Of a DNA stretch of 64,000 bases, positions 23,007 to 33,882 are shown piece by piece. The DNA is from Lytechinus variegatus (lineage: Eukaryota; Echinodermata; Echinoidea; Temnopleuroida; Toxopneustidae), in NCBI RefSeq assembly GCF_018143015.1, contig NC_054740.1, positions 52,448,779-52,512,778 on the forward strand, read 5' to 3'. The notes under the pieces are model-generated. The model saw only the letters and a program-made list of their open reading frames with translations, was not told the DNA's origin and ran no database searches. How positions within the stretch are numbered: position 1 is the first letter of the stretch; the number at the start of each line of letters is the position of its first letter. The position numbers were made by a program, and so were the translations under genes.

Positions 23007-23078
23007 TCCCATATGCTCTAGTGGTTAGGATTCGGCGCTCTCACCGCCGCGGCCCGGGTTCGATTCCCGGTGTGGGAA
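23007..23078 (+). tRNA. tRNA-Glu (CTC), variant in box A
   Basis: The 72-nt sequence differs from the copy at 7829 at one position in the D arm: TGCTCTAGTGG instead of TGGTCTAGTGG. The change is G to C at tRNA position 10, which is part of box A and of the D stem. The acceptor stem, CTC anticodon with CGGCG/CGCCG stem, T arm with GGTTCGATTCC and A discriminator are intact. A T9 run follows. The body outside position 10 is unchanged, so it is either a recent drift toward pseudogene or a tolerated variant. Confidence 0.88.
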
Positions 23079-23092
23079 TATCATTTTTTTTT
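23079..23092 (+). terminator. Pol III T-tract terminator of tRNA-Glu
   Basis: Nine T in a row start about six bases after the tRNA 3' end. Confidence 0.75.
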
Positions 23093-23185
23093 CTCGTAAA
23101 ATCCGTACATATATATGTTTACATTAAAAAAATGTTTTTTTGTTTATGTTTACGCCTTCCTCACTTCATTTTTAACCATAACATA

Positions 23186-23422
23186 ATATATTGTAAAAAC
23201 GTTGTTTAAATTATTTTGTATGTTGTTTACGCCCGTCATTTAAACATTGTTGAAACTATTTTTAAACATCCAAACGGGTTATTTTTTAATGAAAAGTTCT
23301 TAATACTTAAAAAATTATTGCTTTTTAACAATTTGTTAACAGTTTTAGAATTTGTGTAAAAGTTTAGATAAAAGTCATGATAGTTGTTTGATCGTCGGCT
23401 TAAACAACGCGCTTACAATGTG
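23186..23422. mobile_element. TTTAAACAACG-word MITE, copy 2
   Basis: The left arm ATTGTAAAAACGTTGTTTAA matches the right arm read backwards, ACATTGTAAGCGCGTTGTTTAA. The interior repeats TGTTTAAAC-like words (catttaaacattgttg, tttttaaacatcc, gttaacagtttt). Length 237 bp. Related to 50967-51192. Confidence 0.65.
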
Positions 23423-23548
23423 AAAACAGTGTCTTCACAGTGTATTGTAAATTGTACATCCCTTTCTCCTCAAATTAATCATAGTTGTAACTCTTCATGA
23501 ATCTGGCCCCTGAACAAGAAAGGTCAGTTCACATTGGGGCAGTCCTTT

Positions 23549-23820
23549 GCCCGTCTAACAAAGAGTTATGTTTGATCCGTTCAACCTCAACTGTATGGAA
23601 ATCCAGCAATGTCATAATTTCTTTCCCAGGAAACTTGCACAATGTATTTTCTATTGCAAAGAGAGGCACACTGAGTTTCAAGAAAACATTGATTGTATGA
23701 ATATATACAGCAAATCTAGAAAATCGTTTGAAGAAACATGCATTTTAGATGCTGACGTTGCTGGCTTTCCATAGCTGTGGTTGATTTGATCAATCTCAAC
23801 TATTTGTAAGACGGGGCCCT
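23549..23820. mobile_element. MITE, GCCCGTCTTACAAAGAGTT family, copy 1
   Basis: The left arm GCCCGTCTAACAAAGAGTTA then TGTTTGATCC matches the right arm read backwards, GGGCCCCGTCTTACAAATAG then TTGAGATTGATC. Interior words (catggaaatcc, tgaatatatac, tctagaaaatc, gatgctgacgttgctggc) recur in the same order at 33611. The 272-bp length equals that of the 33611 copy. Confidence 0.8.
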
Positions 23821-24194
23821 GAAAACCATTACATTACCGCACATTAAAATTTCAACATGTATTAAGAGAAGAGTGTCGGAATGATGTCATATTGATGACA
23901 GTTGTTATGATTGCAAGATGTCCCAGGTTCGTTGTCCTATCTTGGCTATAGGTCAGAGTATGTCTCCTTGATTTTGTTTGTAAGATTGGCTGTGCTGACT
24001 CGCTCAGGGAAATTACAGCAATGGGTTAATGACGATGAGATATGACTCTAAACCCTCGATGAGAATGATGAACCCGCACATTATTTTCTCCGAGTGGGAC
24101 CAGCATGTATTTCAAGCTGTTAGCCTAAATTAAAAAGTGCCCCTACCGGCTCACGATTTAATGGTCTTGATCACTGGTGTACAGGTTGAGGGGC

Positions 24195-24240
24195 TTAGGG
24201 GCTCTGCCAACCCCCCCCCCCCCTCTGCCCCAAGAAAAAA
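24195..24240. repeat. C14 run in a C-rich segment
   Basis: A C14 run at about 24210 with tctgccccaag after it. Similar G/C-run-edged remnants occur in the hAT elements, but no termini can be assigned here. Confidence 0.4.
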
Positions 24241-25318
24241 TGTTCCACACCCAAGAAGAAAAGAAAAGAAAGACAACGAAATGAATTTGAAATACGATAT
24301 TACATGGCAAATACTGAGTCAAAATTCCTATAAAATTAAATCTTAATTTTAAGGGAAGTAAACATTTTTCGCTCCCTTGCAATTGCTTTTATTGAAACGC
24401 TCCCACATATTACGTAACCTCCTTTTTAGCGGCTCATTATACGCCACTTGTCTTAATGATTTTCAGAAGCGGCTCCAGCCCATTGATTGGAATGGTGTAC
24501 ACTACCACATTGACCATGCAGCTTTTATCCTGGAGTTGAGAACTGCGATAAACCTTAATGACAAGAGGTTCCAAAATAACTACAGGTCTCCAGCGACCTT
24601 ATAAGAACAGGAGCAGTTCATATACTGCCATAAGGGATGGGTATTGATCCATTTATTTTTGTATTTTTTAAACAATATTTCTGCAGTTACTGAATCTCAT
24701 TTGGCATTCTGATAAAGATGAAGTCTAGAGCATGAAAATGATGACGTAACTTTCATATGATTTTGTAATGGTTCGATTTGTTAATTGACTAATTGATTGA
24801 TCGATTGATCAATTAACGATTCCTTCATTCAAACGAAATTTCGGAGGAAGACATATAGGCCTACATAACGTCAATAAATATCATACATGATATAGATACA
24901 TAACAAAACAAAGAACTGTTTGTCACACCAACATCCTATACTAAGTGATATGTAATGACGTTTTAACGGTGTTTTCATGACGTCAGAAGACACGTGACCA
25001 TAATGGGATGACACGTGCCTTCTGCTGAAGTTAGACATGTTAGACATACTAATGCATTGGATCATATCTAAAACAAATAATTGCATTAAATTTAATAACA
25101 GGTTCAAGACTAAAGAGTTTATTCCATTTCCATAAAAATCCAAACATATTGTTGTACAAATGCAATAACATAATACGTTATTATAAATTGTCAGTAGCTG
25201 TAGTATTTTCTTCAATTTTTTTTCATAAAAAGCATAACCTCTTATTATCATCACCATGACCGCCACCATCATCGTCGTCGCCATTGTCACCTATTATGGT
25301 CAGATTATCATAGGTAAT

Positions 25319-25453
25319 CAGGGGCGTCGATCCATTTTTCAGATTGGGGGGGCAAAATCATGAATCAATTTTCCAAAGGCGCTCGATCACACAAACACAC
25401 ACATATGCCTATATATATGTGTACATATATATATCTATACACACACACACACG

Positions 25454-25504
<51 letters not shown>

Positions 25505-25981
25505 CTCACCAGCAGATTAATGCGAGCGCGAAGCGCGAGCTGAAAATTTTGATATTTCGATCTGAAAAAAAAATGAGTTTAATGGGCGTTTTTAATAAAG
25601 AACAAGATATATATATCCAACAAAAGATTATTGCAAATCGAAGTGGGAGTTCTTTTAAAGTTTAGAACTGAAAACGGGACAATATTCACCTATTTAATCA
25701 TGGAAATTATGGGTTTTTGTTACAAAAATGATGCGAGCGCGAAGCGCGAGCTGAAATTTTTTGATATTCCAATCTGAAAAGTGGACATTTTGAGCACGAT
25801 TTTAGACAAAGAACGAGTTGTGTATCTCAATCTCACTTGCTGATTTCTGTGTAACATTACAATCTTATTTTATTTTTAGCACATGCGGAATTATTGGGGG
25901 GGCAAAATGATATGTTTGCCCCCCCAATATTTTCATTGGTGGGGCGATCGCCCCCCTGCCCCCCCATAATCGACGCCTCTG
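25319..25981. mobile_element. hAT-type element, second copy (reverse orientation)
   Basis: Termini CAGGGGCGTCGAT / ATCGACGCCTCTG are flanked by a perfect 8-bp target duplication, taggtaat (25311-25318 and 25982-25989). The body is the reverse complement of the nested element at 11337: the same G7 and C-run edges, the CG-rich AGCGCGAAGCGCGAGCT word twice (25520 and 25731, 211 bp apart), and a CA/TA microsatellite at 25395-25502. Length 663 bp; most of the difference from 757 bp lies in the microsatellite. No transposase. Confidence 0.92.
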
Positions 25982-26483
25982 TAGGTAATTATAATTTCTA
26001 TTCCGTCACCACTGTTTTCCTTTATCAAGGATAGGACACCCACTTGTCTCGAGACAGTACGAAAGACATCACCCCCAGGACAGAAAGTAAGAGGATCTGG
26101 CCAAATCTGCACGTCGTATTGACACACAATTAGGAAGATGTCTCAAAACCTATGTAGCCTAACAGCTGCCTTGTTTACCCCCGGCATCATGTTTGGTTTG
26201 CCCCGATTTTTTTTTCATTTTCGTTTTCCTTCTTAAACGATGCAGTAGCTGCACGCAGCGCTGACGAGCTTATGTTTATCTTGCCGATTAAACTAATGTT
26301 CCTGAGAGGGTTTAGCTGCAGGGATGCGCTGTGTTCATCGAAGAGACTCCAAGTGAGAAATGATATTTGAAGTGTTGACGTAACAATCGTTCGTGCTCAT
26401 GACCGGTCACACAACCGTTGAAGTCGTTCAAGGATGAGGAATAAGAAAGGTATCGGTATATTCACATCTTATGCCGATGTAAA

Positions 26484-26760
26484 TAATAATAATAATATCT
26501 GGATTTATAAAGCGCTTTTTGCCTGAGGATACAAAGCGCTGCTATCATCACCCCGGTATTAGCTCGAGCTACCATCACCGGTGCTTAGTGCATGCAAGGA
26601 ATTACTCCTGCCGGTACCCATTCACCTCACCTGGGTCGAGTGCAGCACAGTGTGGATAAATTTCTTGCTGAAGGAAAACACGCAATGGCTATAGGATTCG
26701 AACCCATGACCCTCTGTTTCAAAGGCCAGAGTCAGAACCACTAGACCACGACGCACCCAG
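26484..26760 (-). mobile_element. SINE family B, best-preserved copy
   Basis: On the minus strand the head CTGGGTGCGTCGTGGTCTAG carries box A (GTGGTCTAGTGG) and box B (GGGTTCGAATCC). The body follows (TTTCCTTCAGCAAG, CTGCACTCGACCCAGGTGAG, GGGTACCGGCAGGAG, GATGATAGCAGCGCT) and then the tail AAAGCGCTTTATAAATCC, AGATATTATTATT. The order head, body, AAGCGCTTTATAAAT, (ATT)n is typical of tRNA-SINEs in marine invertebrates. Fragments lie at 4745, 10640 and perhaps 58960. Confidence 0.88.
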
Positions 26761-26848
26761 ATTGGCAGAGGTCTCACCTTATCTTGTTCTTGATGTTTAT
26801 CAACAGTTAAATGTCGTGGCATTCAACTACAATGCCACCTATCACAAA

Positions 26849-26950
26849 TTTCATCATCACCCCCCCCCTCATCATCATCATCGTCGTCATCATCATCATC
26901 CCCATCATCATCATCGCAATAATTATCATTGCTGTTGAAGTCGTGATCAT
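26849..26950. repeat. (ATC)n microsatellite with C10 run
   Basis: ATC/GTC triplets with an internal C run. Confidence 0.85.
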
Positions 26951-27293
26951 CGTTATTCATCACAAAATGTCCTTATACCCATTTAAATCTCGGCACGGAG
27001 CACAATAAAAGACAAATGAATTATAACGACTCAATAAGAATGAAATGATACGGATATGAATGAAAATAATGATAATTTTCAATTTCATTTCATTTTCTTC
27101 CATTTTCAATGACAAATGTCTTAATAAAAGATGAAATAATTGAAGAAAACTTAAATGAAATAAAAAATCAATCAAACAAAAAAAAATAAAGGAAGAAAAT
27201 TATGTTACGCATATACTCATACACAGTAAATACTACAGATAACTCTTGCCATTGAATAGGAAACTAGATAAATCGGCGCCTCACAAATGCTAT

Positions 27294-27420
27294 ATTATTA
27301 TAATTATTATTATCATTATTATTATTATTATAATCATCATCATCATTATTATTATTATTATTATTATTGTTGTTGTTGTTATTATTATTATCATTATTAT
27401 CATCATCATCATCATCATTA
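27294..27420. repeat. (ATT)n(ATC)n microsatellite
   Basis: ATT, GTT and ATC triplet blocks; frames are homopolymeric. Confidence 0.95.
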
Positions 27421-27451
27421 CAGTTCTCAGTGTCTTTGCAGGAAAGTTTCC

Positions 27452-27592
27452 AGTATGGTAACTTTGCCATCCGATGGTGTCTGTCATGGAATCCTTGATT
27501 TTGATTGGCTGATGAGCACCGTTATCATAGTAGTTACCATTGGATGGCAAAGTTAGTATAATTGTAACTTTTATGAAACAGAACTCTGACCA
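27452..27592. mobile_element. MITE, AACTTTGCCATCC arms, copy 1
   Basis: The left arm AGTATGGTAACTTTGCCATC then CGATGG matches the right arm read backwards, ATACTAACTTTGCCATCC then AATGG. The right side continues outward to tttatgaaacag. The interior has gtcatggaatccttgatttt, as in the copy at 61544. The outer left part is missing. Confidence 0.7.
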
Positions 27593-27829
27593 TGGAGTCA
27601 CAACTTTCATGCGCTTCCCTGGCCGGAGTTTCAATACCGTGTACATGAGTTACCATAGCATGCCAAACAGTTTGTTCTCGTAATTAGCATTGGCATCCGT
27701 GATATTAATTAGATTGGCGATTGGCCTTGTCTAAAACTATGTCTGTGTCGACAAGATCAACTGAAACAAATAGAAATATTTGTACACAATATTTGCATGG
27801 CTCGTGAATTAATTCTGCCGTCCTTGGGA

Positions 27830-28000
27830 TGGCTCTGTTCAACTCATCAGACGACATTTGAGGAGACGTTCGCACGGAGGCGCCGAACGCGCCCGCTCGG
27901 AACACAGCGAGTGCTGGAGTGGTGTCCGACCCCTTCTCAGCGCCAATGACGCATGCTTGGCTAATTCGAAGACAGGAGCATGCTACCACGCTGATTCAAC
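27830..28000. other. CpG-dense segment, function unknown
   Basis: Markedly richer in CG dinucleotides than its surroundings (ggaggcgccgaacgcgcccg). The open minus-strand frame gives no protein I recognise. It could be a regulatory or conserved segment. Confidence 0.2.
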
Positions 28001-28322
28001 CTGAACTGGTGATGGATGGGGGTGTATAAGCCTTTGTCAGGCAATGATAACGGCGCTTTTAAGCGATTCTTGAAAAGAACACATGTGTGTTTTTTTCGTT
28101 GTCGTCAAATCACCGTGTAATTACTCGAGACATTTGGTTGCCCGGCCCCATTAGCTCACATGCCTGCGATAGTGGCATAATATGCCATGTGTTGTTTCAA
28201 TGTCTAGCAAGCATGGCGACAAAATCTCAGAAAATCTACACTACCTATTCGAACTCCAGATTATACATGGCTTATAAAGCACACCAAACCAAGTCCAAGA
28301 TCAAAAGGAGTATGAGTAAATG

Positions 28323-28500
28323 CACTGTAAAAAATTATTTGAAATTACTCAATAAAATTGAGGCAAAATATTGCCTTAAGTTTTTCAAGTATTTATAAGT
28401 TTGGCAGTTTAAGTAAAATCTACTTGTTTTCTTTGCATCCATTTTACTCAAGTAAATTAAGTTAAAATCAACTTAATTCAACTAAGTAAAACAATCACTG
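28323..28500. mobile_element. AAGTAA/TTAACTT-word MITE
   Basis: The left end is CACTGTAAAAAATTATTTG. The right end read backwards is CAGTGATTGTTTTACTTAG. The interior repeats ACTCAAGTAA, AAGTTAAAATCAACTT and AACTAAGTAAA in both orientations. No protein. It abuts the LINE tail at 28501. Confidence 0.55.
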
Positions 28501-29495
28501 AAATATTAATTGATTGATTGATTGATAACGAATTTATTCATTCCAAAATTTTAACAAAGTTACAAAGTAAAGCAAAATATAATATAACATTTTGAAATGA
28601 AATAGGAACCTTCTGGAAAGCAAAGCTTGTTATCGAAGGTTTCCTTCAATAAATAAGACATATTAATGCAAAAAACAATATATATCTATATATAATATAC
28701 AAATCATATCGTTCTTGTTGAAGTTCAAAATATATGTAATATACAAGTCATCATATCTTTCTTGTAAAAATTATATGTAAATCCTTGTTAGATATGTATA
28801 TTTTTTACATATTCTTTCAAGTAGAAGATAAACAAGGCTGGATTATATTACAAGATATGAAGAAAAGTGAAAAGGACACACAAGACAAAAACGTTGCGAA
28901 AACAGGACGTGACAGAACGGTACAAGAACAAGACATGACAAAAAGTTATACCAAAACAAGACAGACGAAATATCACAAGAACAGACAAAAAATAAAAAAA
29001 AGACAGCAACAACAAAGGACAAGAACGAGTAAAAGAAAAACAAAAAAACAGATCTGCACAGGTAGAGCGAATGAAAGGAGACAGGAAAAGAAACGAAATA
29101 AAGGCAGGAGGGGGGGGGGGGGGAAACAGAAGATCCTTAAGATATCCTAAGTATGATGAATGATGTGAGTGTTATAGTTATTGGTTAGATTTTTTTAAGT
29201 GCTCTATTGAAGCTATGAATAGTTGGCTTATTTCGTAAAGTTTGCGGAAGTGAATTCCAAAGTTTGATACCAGAAGATATGAACAGTTTGTTAATAATGT
29301 CCTTGTTCTAGGTAAATGAAAAAGTCCAGCAGATCTTGTAGGGTAGTGATGTACATTTATATTTCGTGTGAACATAGAATAAAATACGTCTGGTAGTTCA
29401 TCTTTACTAAGGTTGAAAATAAAATGGGGTGTGGACTTTCGTGATTCGAAAGTCCGCTCCCCCATCGTCCCACTTTCAGTGGTAATTTTATACAT
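28501..29495 (-). mobile_element. LINE 3' end with reverse-transcriptase C-terminal remnant
   Basis: The minus-strand frame at 29178-29495 contains DELPDVFYSMF, then VHHYPTRSAGLFHLP and RTRTLLTN, then an S-x-L-x5-FG-x-HFRKL segment. This is the order seen after the polymerase domain in CR1/Jockey/L2-type LINE proteins (LP..F...F, H.Y.TR....LP..RT, a W/F-N-x-LP-like motif). A stop lies soon upstream and the rest of the polymerase is absent, so the copy is 5'-truncated. Downstream comes a low-complexity 3' part (28785-29150 is A-rich on the plus strand with a G14 run) ending in an ATCA-repeat tail at 28505-28525. Clade not settled. Confidence 0.65.
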
Positions 29496-30154
29496 CTTTT
29501 ATCAAAATATTAGACTTTATGCATTGTCACTTACCTGTACATGATAGATACTGGCATTTATATCTATACGCGACCGGTTCATCCTATCAAGTAAAACAAT
29601 GATAATAATATTAACATTTTCCGAAAAACTAAAAAGAAATCTGAAATTTTGTGATGAGTGACTATTAAACATTGCCCTTTCTTTGATTCAACAAACATGA
29701 CAAAAGAATAAGATTTTTATTCAAAAACAATTTCAAACACAAAGAGGTATGACAGTGATCTAAAAAAAAAATAACATTTACTTGCTCTTAATGAATATTC
29801 AGGTATTATTTCAATAAGGCTTTAATTGAAAAATTACGTATATTCAAAGTGATTAAGTTTATTTTGCCTAATCGGAGTCAGATTTATTGAATTGAAGCAA
29901 GCTAGCCATACGTGAATTTTCGCAAATATATATTGAACCCATATAAATCAAGTAAATCAAAAGACAAGTTAAATCTACTGAAAAAAAATCGAGAAATAAT
30001 CACAAATGGTAATTTCTACTTCATTTTCTATACATTAAGTGTTAACTACTTAGTCAGAAAATTTTTAACAGTATGATACTTCATTTTTAGCGCGCAAATT
30101 TTCATCACTAGCCTTAACGGTAGGTAAAGAAAAAATATTGCATCAGATGCTATA

Positions 30155-31093
30155 CAGTGCGTATCAAAAAAAAGTTTACACATTGAAAAAGCACTGGGAA
30201 TTAAAAAAATATACAATATGTGGGTAATGTTTTCACATTTAATCTTGGGTTTGGGTCTCATCTATCCAATGAACGTAAAAGTTTTTACAGAATGTTACAC
30301 TTGAGTGAGCACTGTCCATTTTTGTAAAGCTTGCAGAAATCTGTTTGCGCAGAAATGCTTGTTTTCACGCTGTGTCAAGGGGAAAGGGCGAAATCAAACT
30401 TACCCTGCAAAACATTTCTCATACATTTCCCTTGCACTTTTAGTCAATGGAAATAAAACAAATACATTCAAGCATATTGTAACAATTTTGAAACCCAAAT
30501 TGTAGTGCCAGCTGGATCTGAGGACATAACTAAATCTGAACAAAAGTTTATATCAGACATCCCCAGCATTTTTTTCACTAGGTTTTTATTATTTAAAGTA
30601 GTTTTATATTTCATTTTTCATTTAATACTTGTTTATACACAATTTTTCCAAGCTTGACAATAATTAACAAAATGAAAATCAAGCCTACACCATTTCATGT
30701 AAATGTAAAGCAAATATCGTCACGATGGCCTCAGTGTGTGGGGGTGGGGTGGGGCGCAATGCACCCTTCGAAGTGTTTTGGGCAAGGAAACAAGTTTAAA
30801 AAGGTAAAAGATATCTTCAAATCAATTTTACTAGCTAAATTCCACGTGTTCTTCATGATTAAGGTTTACTTTTATTCGCATAACTATTTCAAAGTTCTGC
30901 GCAAATCATTTTTCACTAACTTTTCAAAAGTAAGTGGTGCTCACTCAAGCGGAAATATTTTTCGACAGTCATATCGTCATTTGCTTAAATGGATCTGTAC
31001 CAATGTTAGAATGTGGAAAAATCTTCAGGATATTATAAATTAATAATTTTACAGGATTTTTTGTAAGTGTAAACTTTTTTTTGATACGCACTG
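30155..31093. mobile_element. 939-bp TA-flanked inverted-repeat element
   Basis: Perfect 27-bp terminal inverted repeats begin CAGTGCGTATC, then an A8 run, then GTTTACAC. A TA target duplication lies on each side (30153-30154 and 31094-31095). This fits the Tc1/mariner mode of insertion. Interior frames on the plus strand (about 66 and 129 residues) show no DDE/D signature or helix-turn-helix I can recognise, so the element appears non-autonomous. Identical termini point to a fairly recent insertion or strong end conservation. Confidence 0.88.
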
Positions 31094-31159
31094 TAGACTA
31101 AAATATTCCGAACTGATATGTTGGCTTTGCTTAAAGCCCCAATGAATAACTCTCATTTG

Positions 31160-31440
31160 TTAGGTAAACGACGAACATGAATACAAATAAATAATAAAGA
31201 AATGAATGAATAATTAATTAGTCAAATAAATAGATAAAATCAAACATCAATAAATGAATCGATAAGCAAATAATTATGTCAATATATTTATTGATAAATG
31301 AACAAATAAAATAATGAATGAATAGATAGGTGAATAAATAAATAAATAAACAGCTAATGTAAAAATAGGTAAATGATATATAAATAAATAAAGAAAGAAA
31401 TAAAGAACTGAATATTATGATATAATGGTAAACAATTCAA
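31160..31440. repeat. A-rich ATAAATGAATAA low-complexity tract
   Basis: Mostly AAATAAAT, AATGAATG and AAATAGATA units on the plus strand. No gene. Confidence 0.8.
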
Positions 31441-31924
31441 ATGAACGAATATTTAAAGTATTCCTAATACAACAGATCCTCGTGATGTCTTGGTTGTTCT
31501 ACACAAAACAAATTCATCATGGTCATTTATTACAGGGAGAATTGGAAAAGGAATCCAATTACATTCTTTCTCGGCACAATTCATAAATTATTTCGTGCCC
31601 CTTTTCTCTCTCTCTTTAGAACTAGATTTTCGTCAATCAATCCAGGGACCGTTCTATTTCTCTACTCCATTAAAAATAATTAATTCATTTCGCTTTTCCT
31701 GATCCCCTTTCTTATACCGTTATACTTCGAGACTTGCATTCAGTGACGTGAAGAGCCGAACAACATAATGAGAGCATTGTGTGAGTGACAAATTTTCTTA
31801 AAAGTCTCGAGCAATCGAAGCGAGCGAGTATTTTTAAAAATATTAAAAAATTATAATCTGTTATTGGATTTTAACACAATATGCAGAAAATAACACTATA
31901 CCTTACATTTCTTAGTTTCATTCT

Positions 31925-32060
31925 GTCGTGGAACAATTGGGAGCAATGGCTCCCAACCCCACCCCAATTTCTACGCCACTACTTGGACCGGTATTTACCC
32001 TCTCCTTTAGACCTACCGACAAACATTGATCCATTGGACCCCCCCCCCCGAGAGGAGTAC
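31925..32060 (-). mobile_element. Possible hAT-like terminus fragment
   Basis: Read on the minus strand it contains GTAGTGGCGTAGAAATTGGG and further G-rich sequence, the style of an hAT left end (CAGTGGCGTAG). A C13 run lies at about 32041. No partner terminus found. Confidence 0.35.
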
Positions 32061-32539
32061 CGCCATTCACTCCCCTATACTCGGTGACATGATTGCCGTC
32101 CTCGGTGAAACTCGTCATCTTGTCGTCGAGACTGGAAGAGTAACTTGAACCTTCAATGTTCACCTTCCCGAGGACACTGATTAGATGTCCAGGTGCGCCA
32201 AGTCCAGGGATGAAGCAACCCGGTTTCACAGGAGCATCGATGCTAACGGATGGCCCAACGAAGGTTTTATATCGCGGAGAGTACGGAAAGTTGTTTGCTG
32301 GATGTAGTTCAATGTTTAGCCATGTACATGTTTGTATTCACAAAATGAAAGCTATGAAAGTCATCATACCATTGTGGACGTCTTTCTTTAAAAAACATTT
32401 TCCTCCTCATTTTTTCACAATATTTATCGAGATAAAAATGATTATGAAAAGTATTGCTAAGATAATAAGCACTCGACATCTTTTCTGGTGAGGGGTTTGG
32501 GAAAAGGGGCTATAGTTCGATTTGAAGCACCATACCCTG

Positions 32540-32840
32540 TTTACTAAATTTGCACCTTTCTGATGCAAATATTCACACATTACTAAGAGTTCAAATTTGC
32601 ACCCTACATGCCCTGTAAATGGGGTAGTAGCAAACAAGGGTGCTAATGGTGCAATAAAGCACATATGCACATAAAAAGGATTTAATTTAGCTATTATTGT
32701 GCACCACAAAGGGTGCAGAAATAAAACAATTCAATGAAGCTACAACTTTGAACCCTTTTTTTGTGGGGGGGGGGGGTACAGACAAGCGTTTCTGGCTGCT
32801 AATAAAAACAAGGTGCATTTGTGCACCTTTTCCCCCTTCC
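32540..32840. repeat. Iterated TGCACC / GGTGCA word segment
   Basis: Words such as tttgcacctttctgatgcaaa, tttgcaccctac, gggtgctaatggtgcaataa, gtgcaccacaaagggtgcag and aaggtgcatttgtgcacctt recur in both orientations over 300 bp, with a G-run at 32766. Same style as the other iterated-word elements. Ends unclear. Confidence 0.5.
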
Positions 32841-33092
32841 GGTGCATGGTTACTCCCCAGAATGTGTTGCCAGTGTCTTCTTTACGGTGCCAACTTCAAC
32901 CTTGCATGCTTCCGATGCTCCTCTCGAGTTCGTGAAAACGACCCCATCCTCAACCAGCCTGAGCTTATTGAGTATTATGGTATGAGAGACACAGACCCTG
33001 GATCTCTCGGTCATTCAATCTCCGAACCCTACCTGACCCTTTCTCCAACATGATGGCACTATATATCCAGATGATTATGCAAAAAGTCCAAG

Positions 33093-33447
33093 CGTCGTGG
33101 TGTCGCGGTTCTGGCTCTCTCATTGTAACCAGAGGGTTGTGTGTTCGAATCCGATCGAGGCAAAGCGTCCTTTGACAAGGCGTCAATCCACATTTTGCCA
33201 CTCTCCACCCAGGTGTTAAAGGGTTCCCGGTAGGATGTGAAAGTCATAGTTTGTCCATTATTTTGTGTGCGTAAATGATGGCGAGTGGCTGGAATAATCC
33301 CGAGTGAGTGGAGGATGTGCATACATACGTTGTGTGTGGGAATGACTGACTGAATCCGAAAGTCGGTGCTCACATGTCTATAGGCACTATACGTACAATG
33401 TATCTTAAGCGCATTATAGATAACCATTTTTATTTATTATTAAATAG
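33093..33447 (+). mobile_element. tRNA-derived SINE, family C
   Basis: The head has CGTCGTGGTGTCGCGGTTCT (box A region) and GTGTGTTCGAATCCGA (box B, about 33139). The body contains GTTAAAGGGTTCCCGGTAGG and ATGTGAAAGTCATAG, and the 3' end is CTTAAGCGCATTATAGATAA followed by an AT-rich tail of TTTATTTATTATTA. The head is too diverged and too far from a fold to be a tRNA gene. Single copy in this window. Confidence 0.8.
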
Positions 33448-33610
33448 GAGGGTGTATGCGAGGACCTCTGATGAATAATAGATGTCTTGCATTCCCACCT
33501 AATATTCATGATGAGACTGTTTAGTGTTTTCTATAAGAACTGAGTAATCCCCTATAATACTTTTGAGAGAAATAATAAATGCTCACCTAAAAGATGTAAA
33601 TAGGGAAATC

Positions 33611-33882
33611 AGGGCCTCGTCTTACAATAAGTTACGATTGATCCAATTTACCTCGACTGCATGGAAATCCGTCCCTACCATATTTTTTCTACAGGAAATT
33701 TTGATCAATCTCCTTAGTAAACAAGAGAATCAGACTGAATCTTCAAGAGAACAATGAATGTATGAATATACATCATATCTAGAAAATATTTTGAACAATT
33801 TACACTTAAGATGTTTACGTTGCTGGCCGCCCGTAGTTGTGGTTGGTTGGATCAATCGAAATTCTTTGTAAGACGGGGCCCA
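33611..33882. mobile_element. MITE, GCCCGTCTTACAAAGAGTT family, copy 2
   Basis: The left arm AGGGCCTCGTCTTACAATAA then GTTACGATTGATCCAAT matches the right arm read backwards, GGGCCCCGTCTTACAAAGAA then TTTCGATTGATCCAAC. Same interior word order as 23549 and the same length (272 bp). Confidence 0.85.

Noticed and set aside
27246-27646. Ile-, Asn- and Tyr-rich frames
   Set aside because: Translation of (ATT)n(ATC)n plus part of a MITE.
28785-29150. 121-residue Lys/Arg/Gln-rich frame
   Set aside because: A-rich low-complexity part of the LINE 3' region on the opposite strand; no known basic protein pattern.
30654-31043. 129-residue frame inside the 939-bp inverted-repeat element
   Set aside because: No transposase motif or other domain seen; unlikely to be a functional gene without further evidence.
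33093-33165. tRNA gene at the SINE C head
   Set aside because: Box B is present, but the stems do not fold into a tRNA and a SINE body and AT-rich tail follow.
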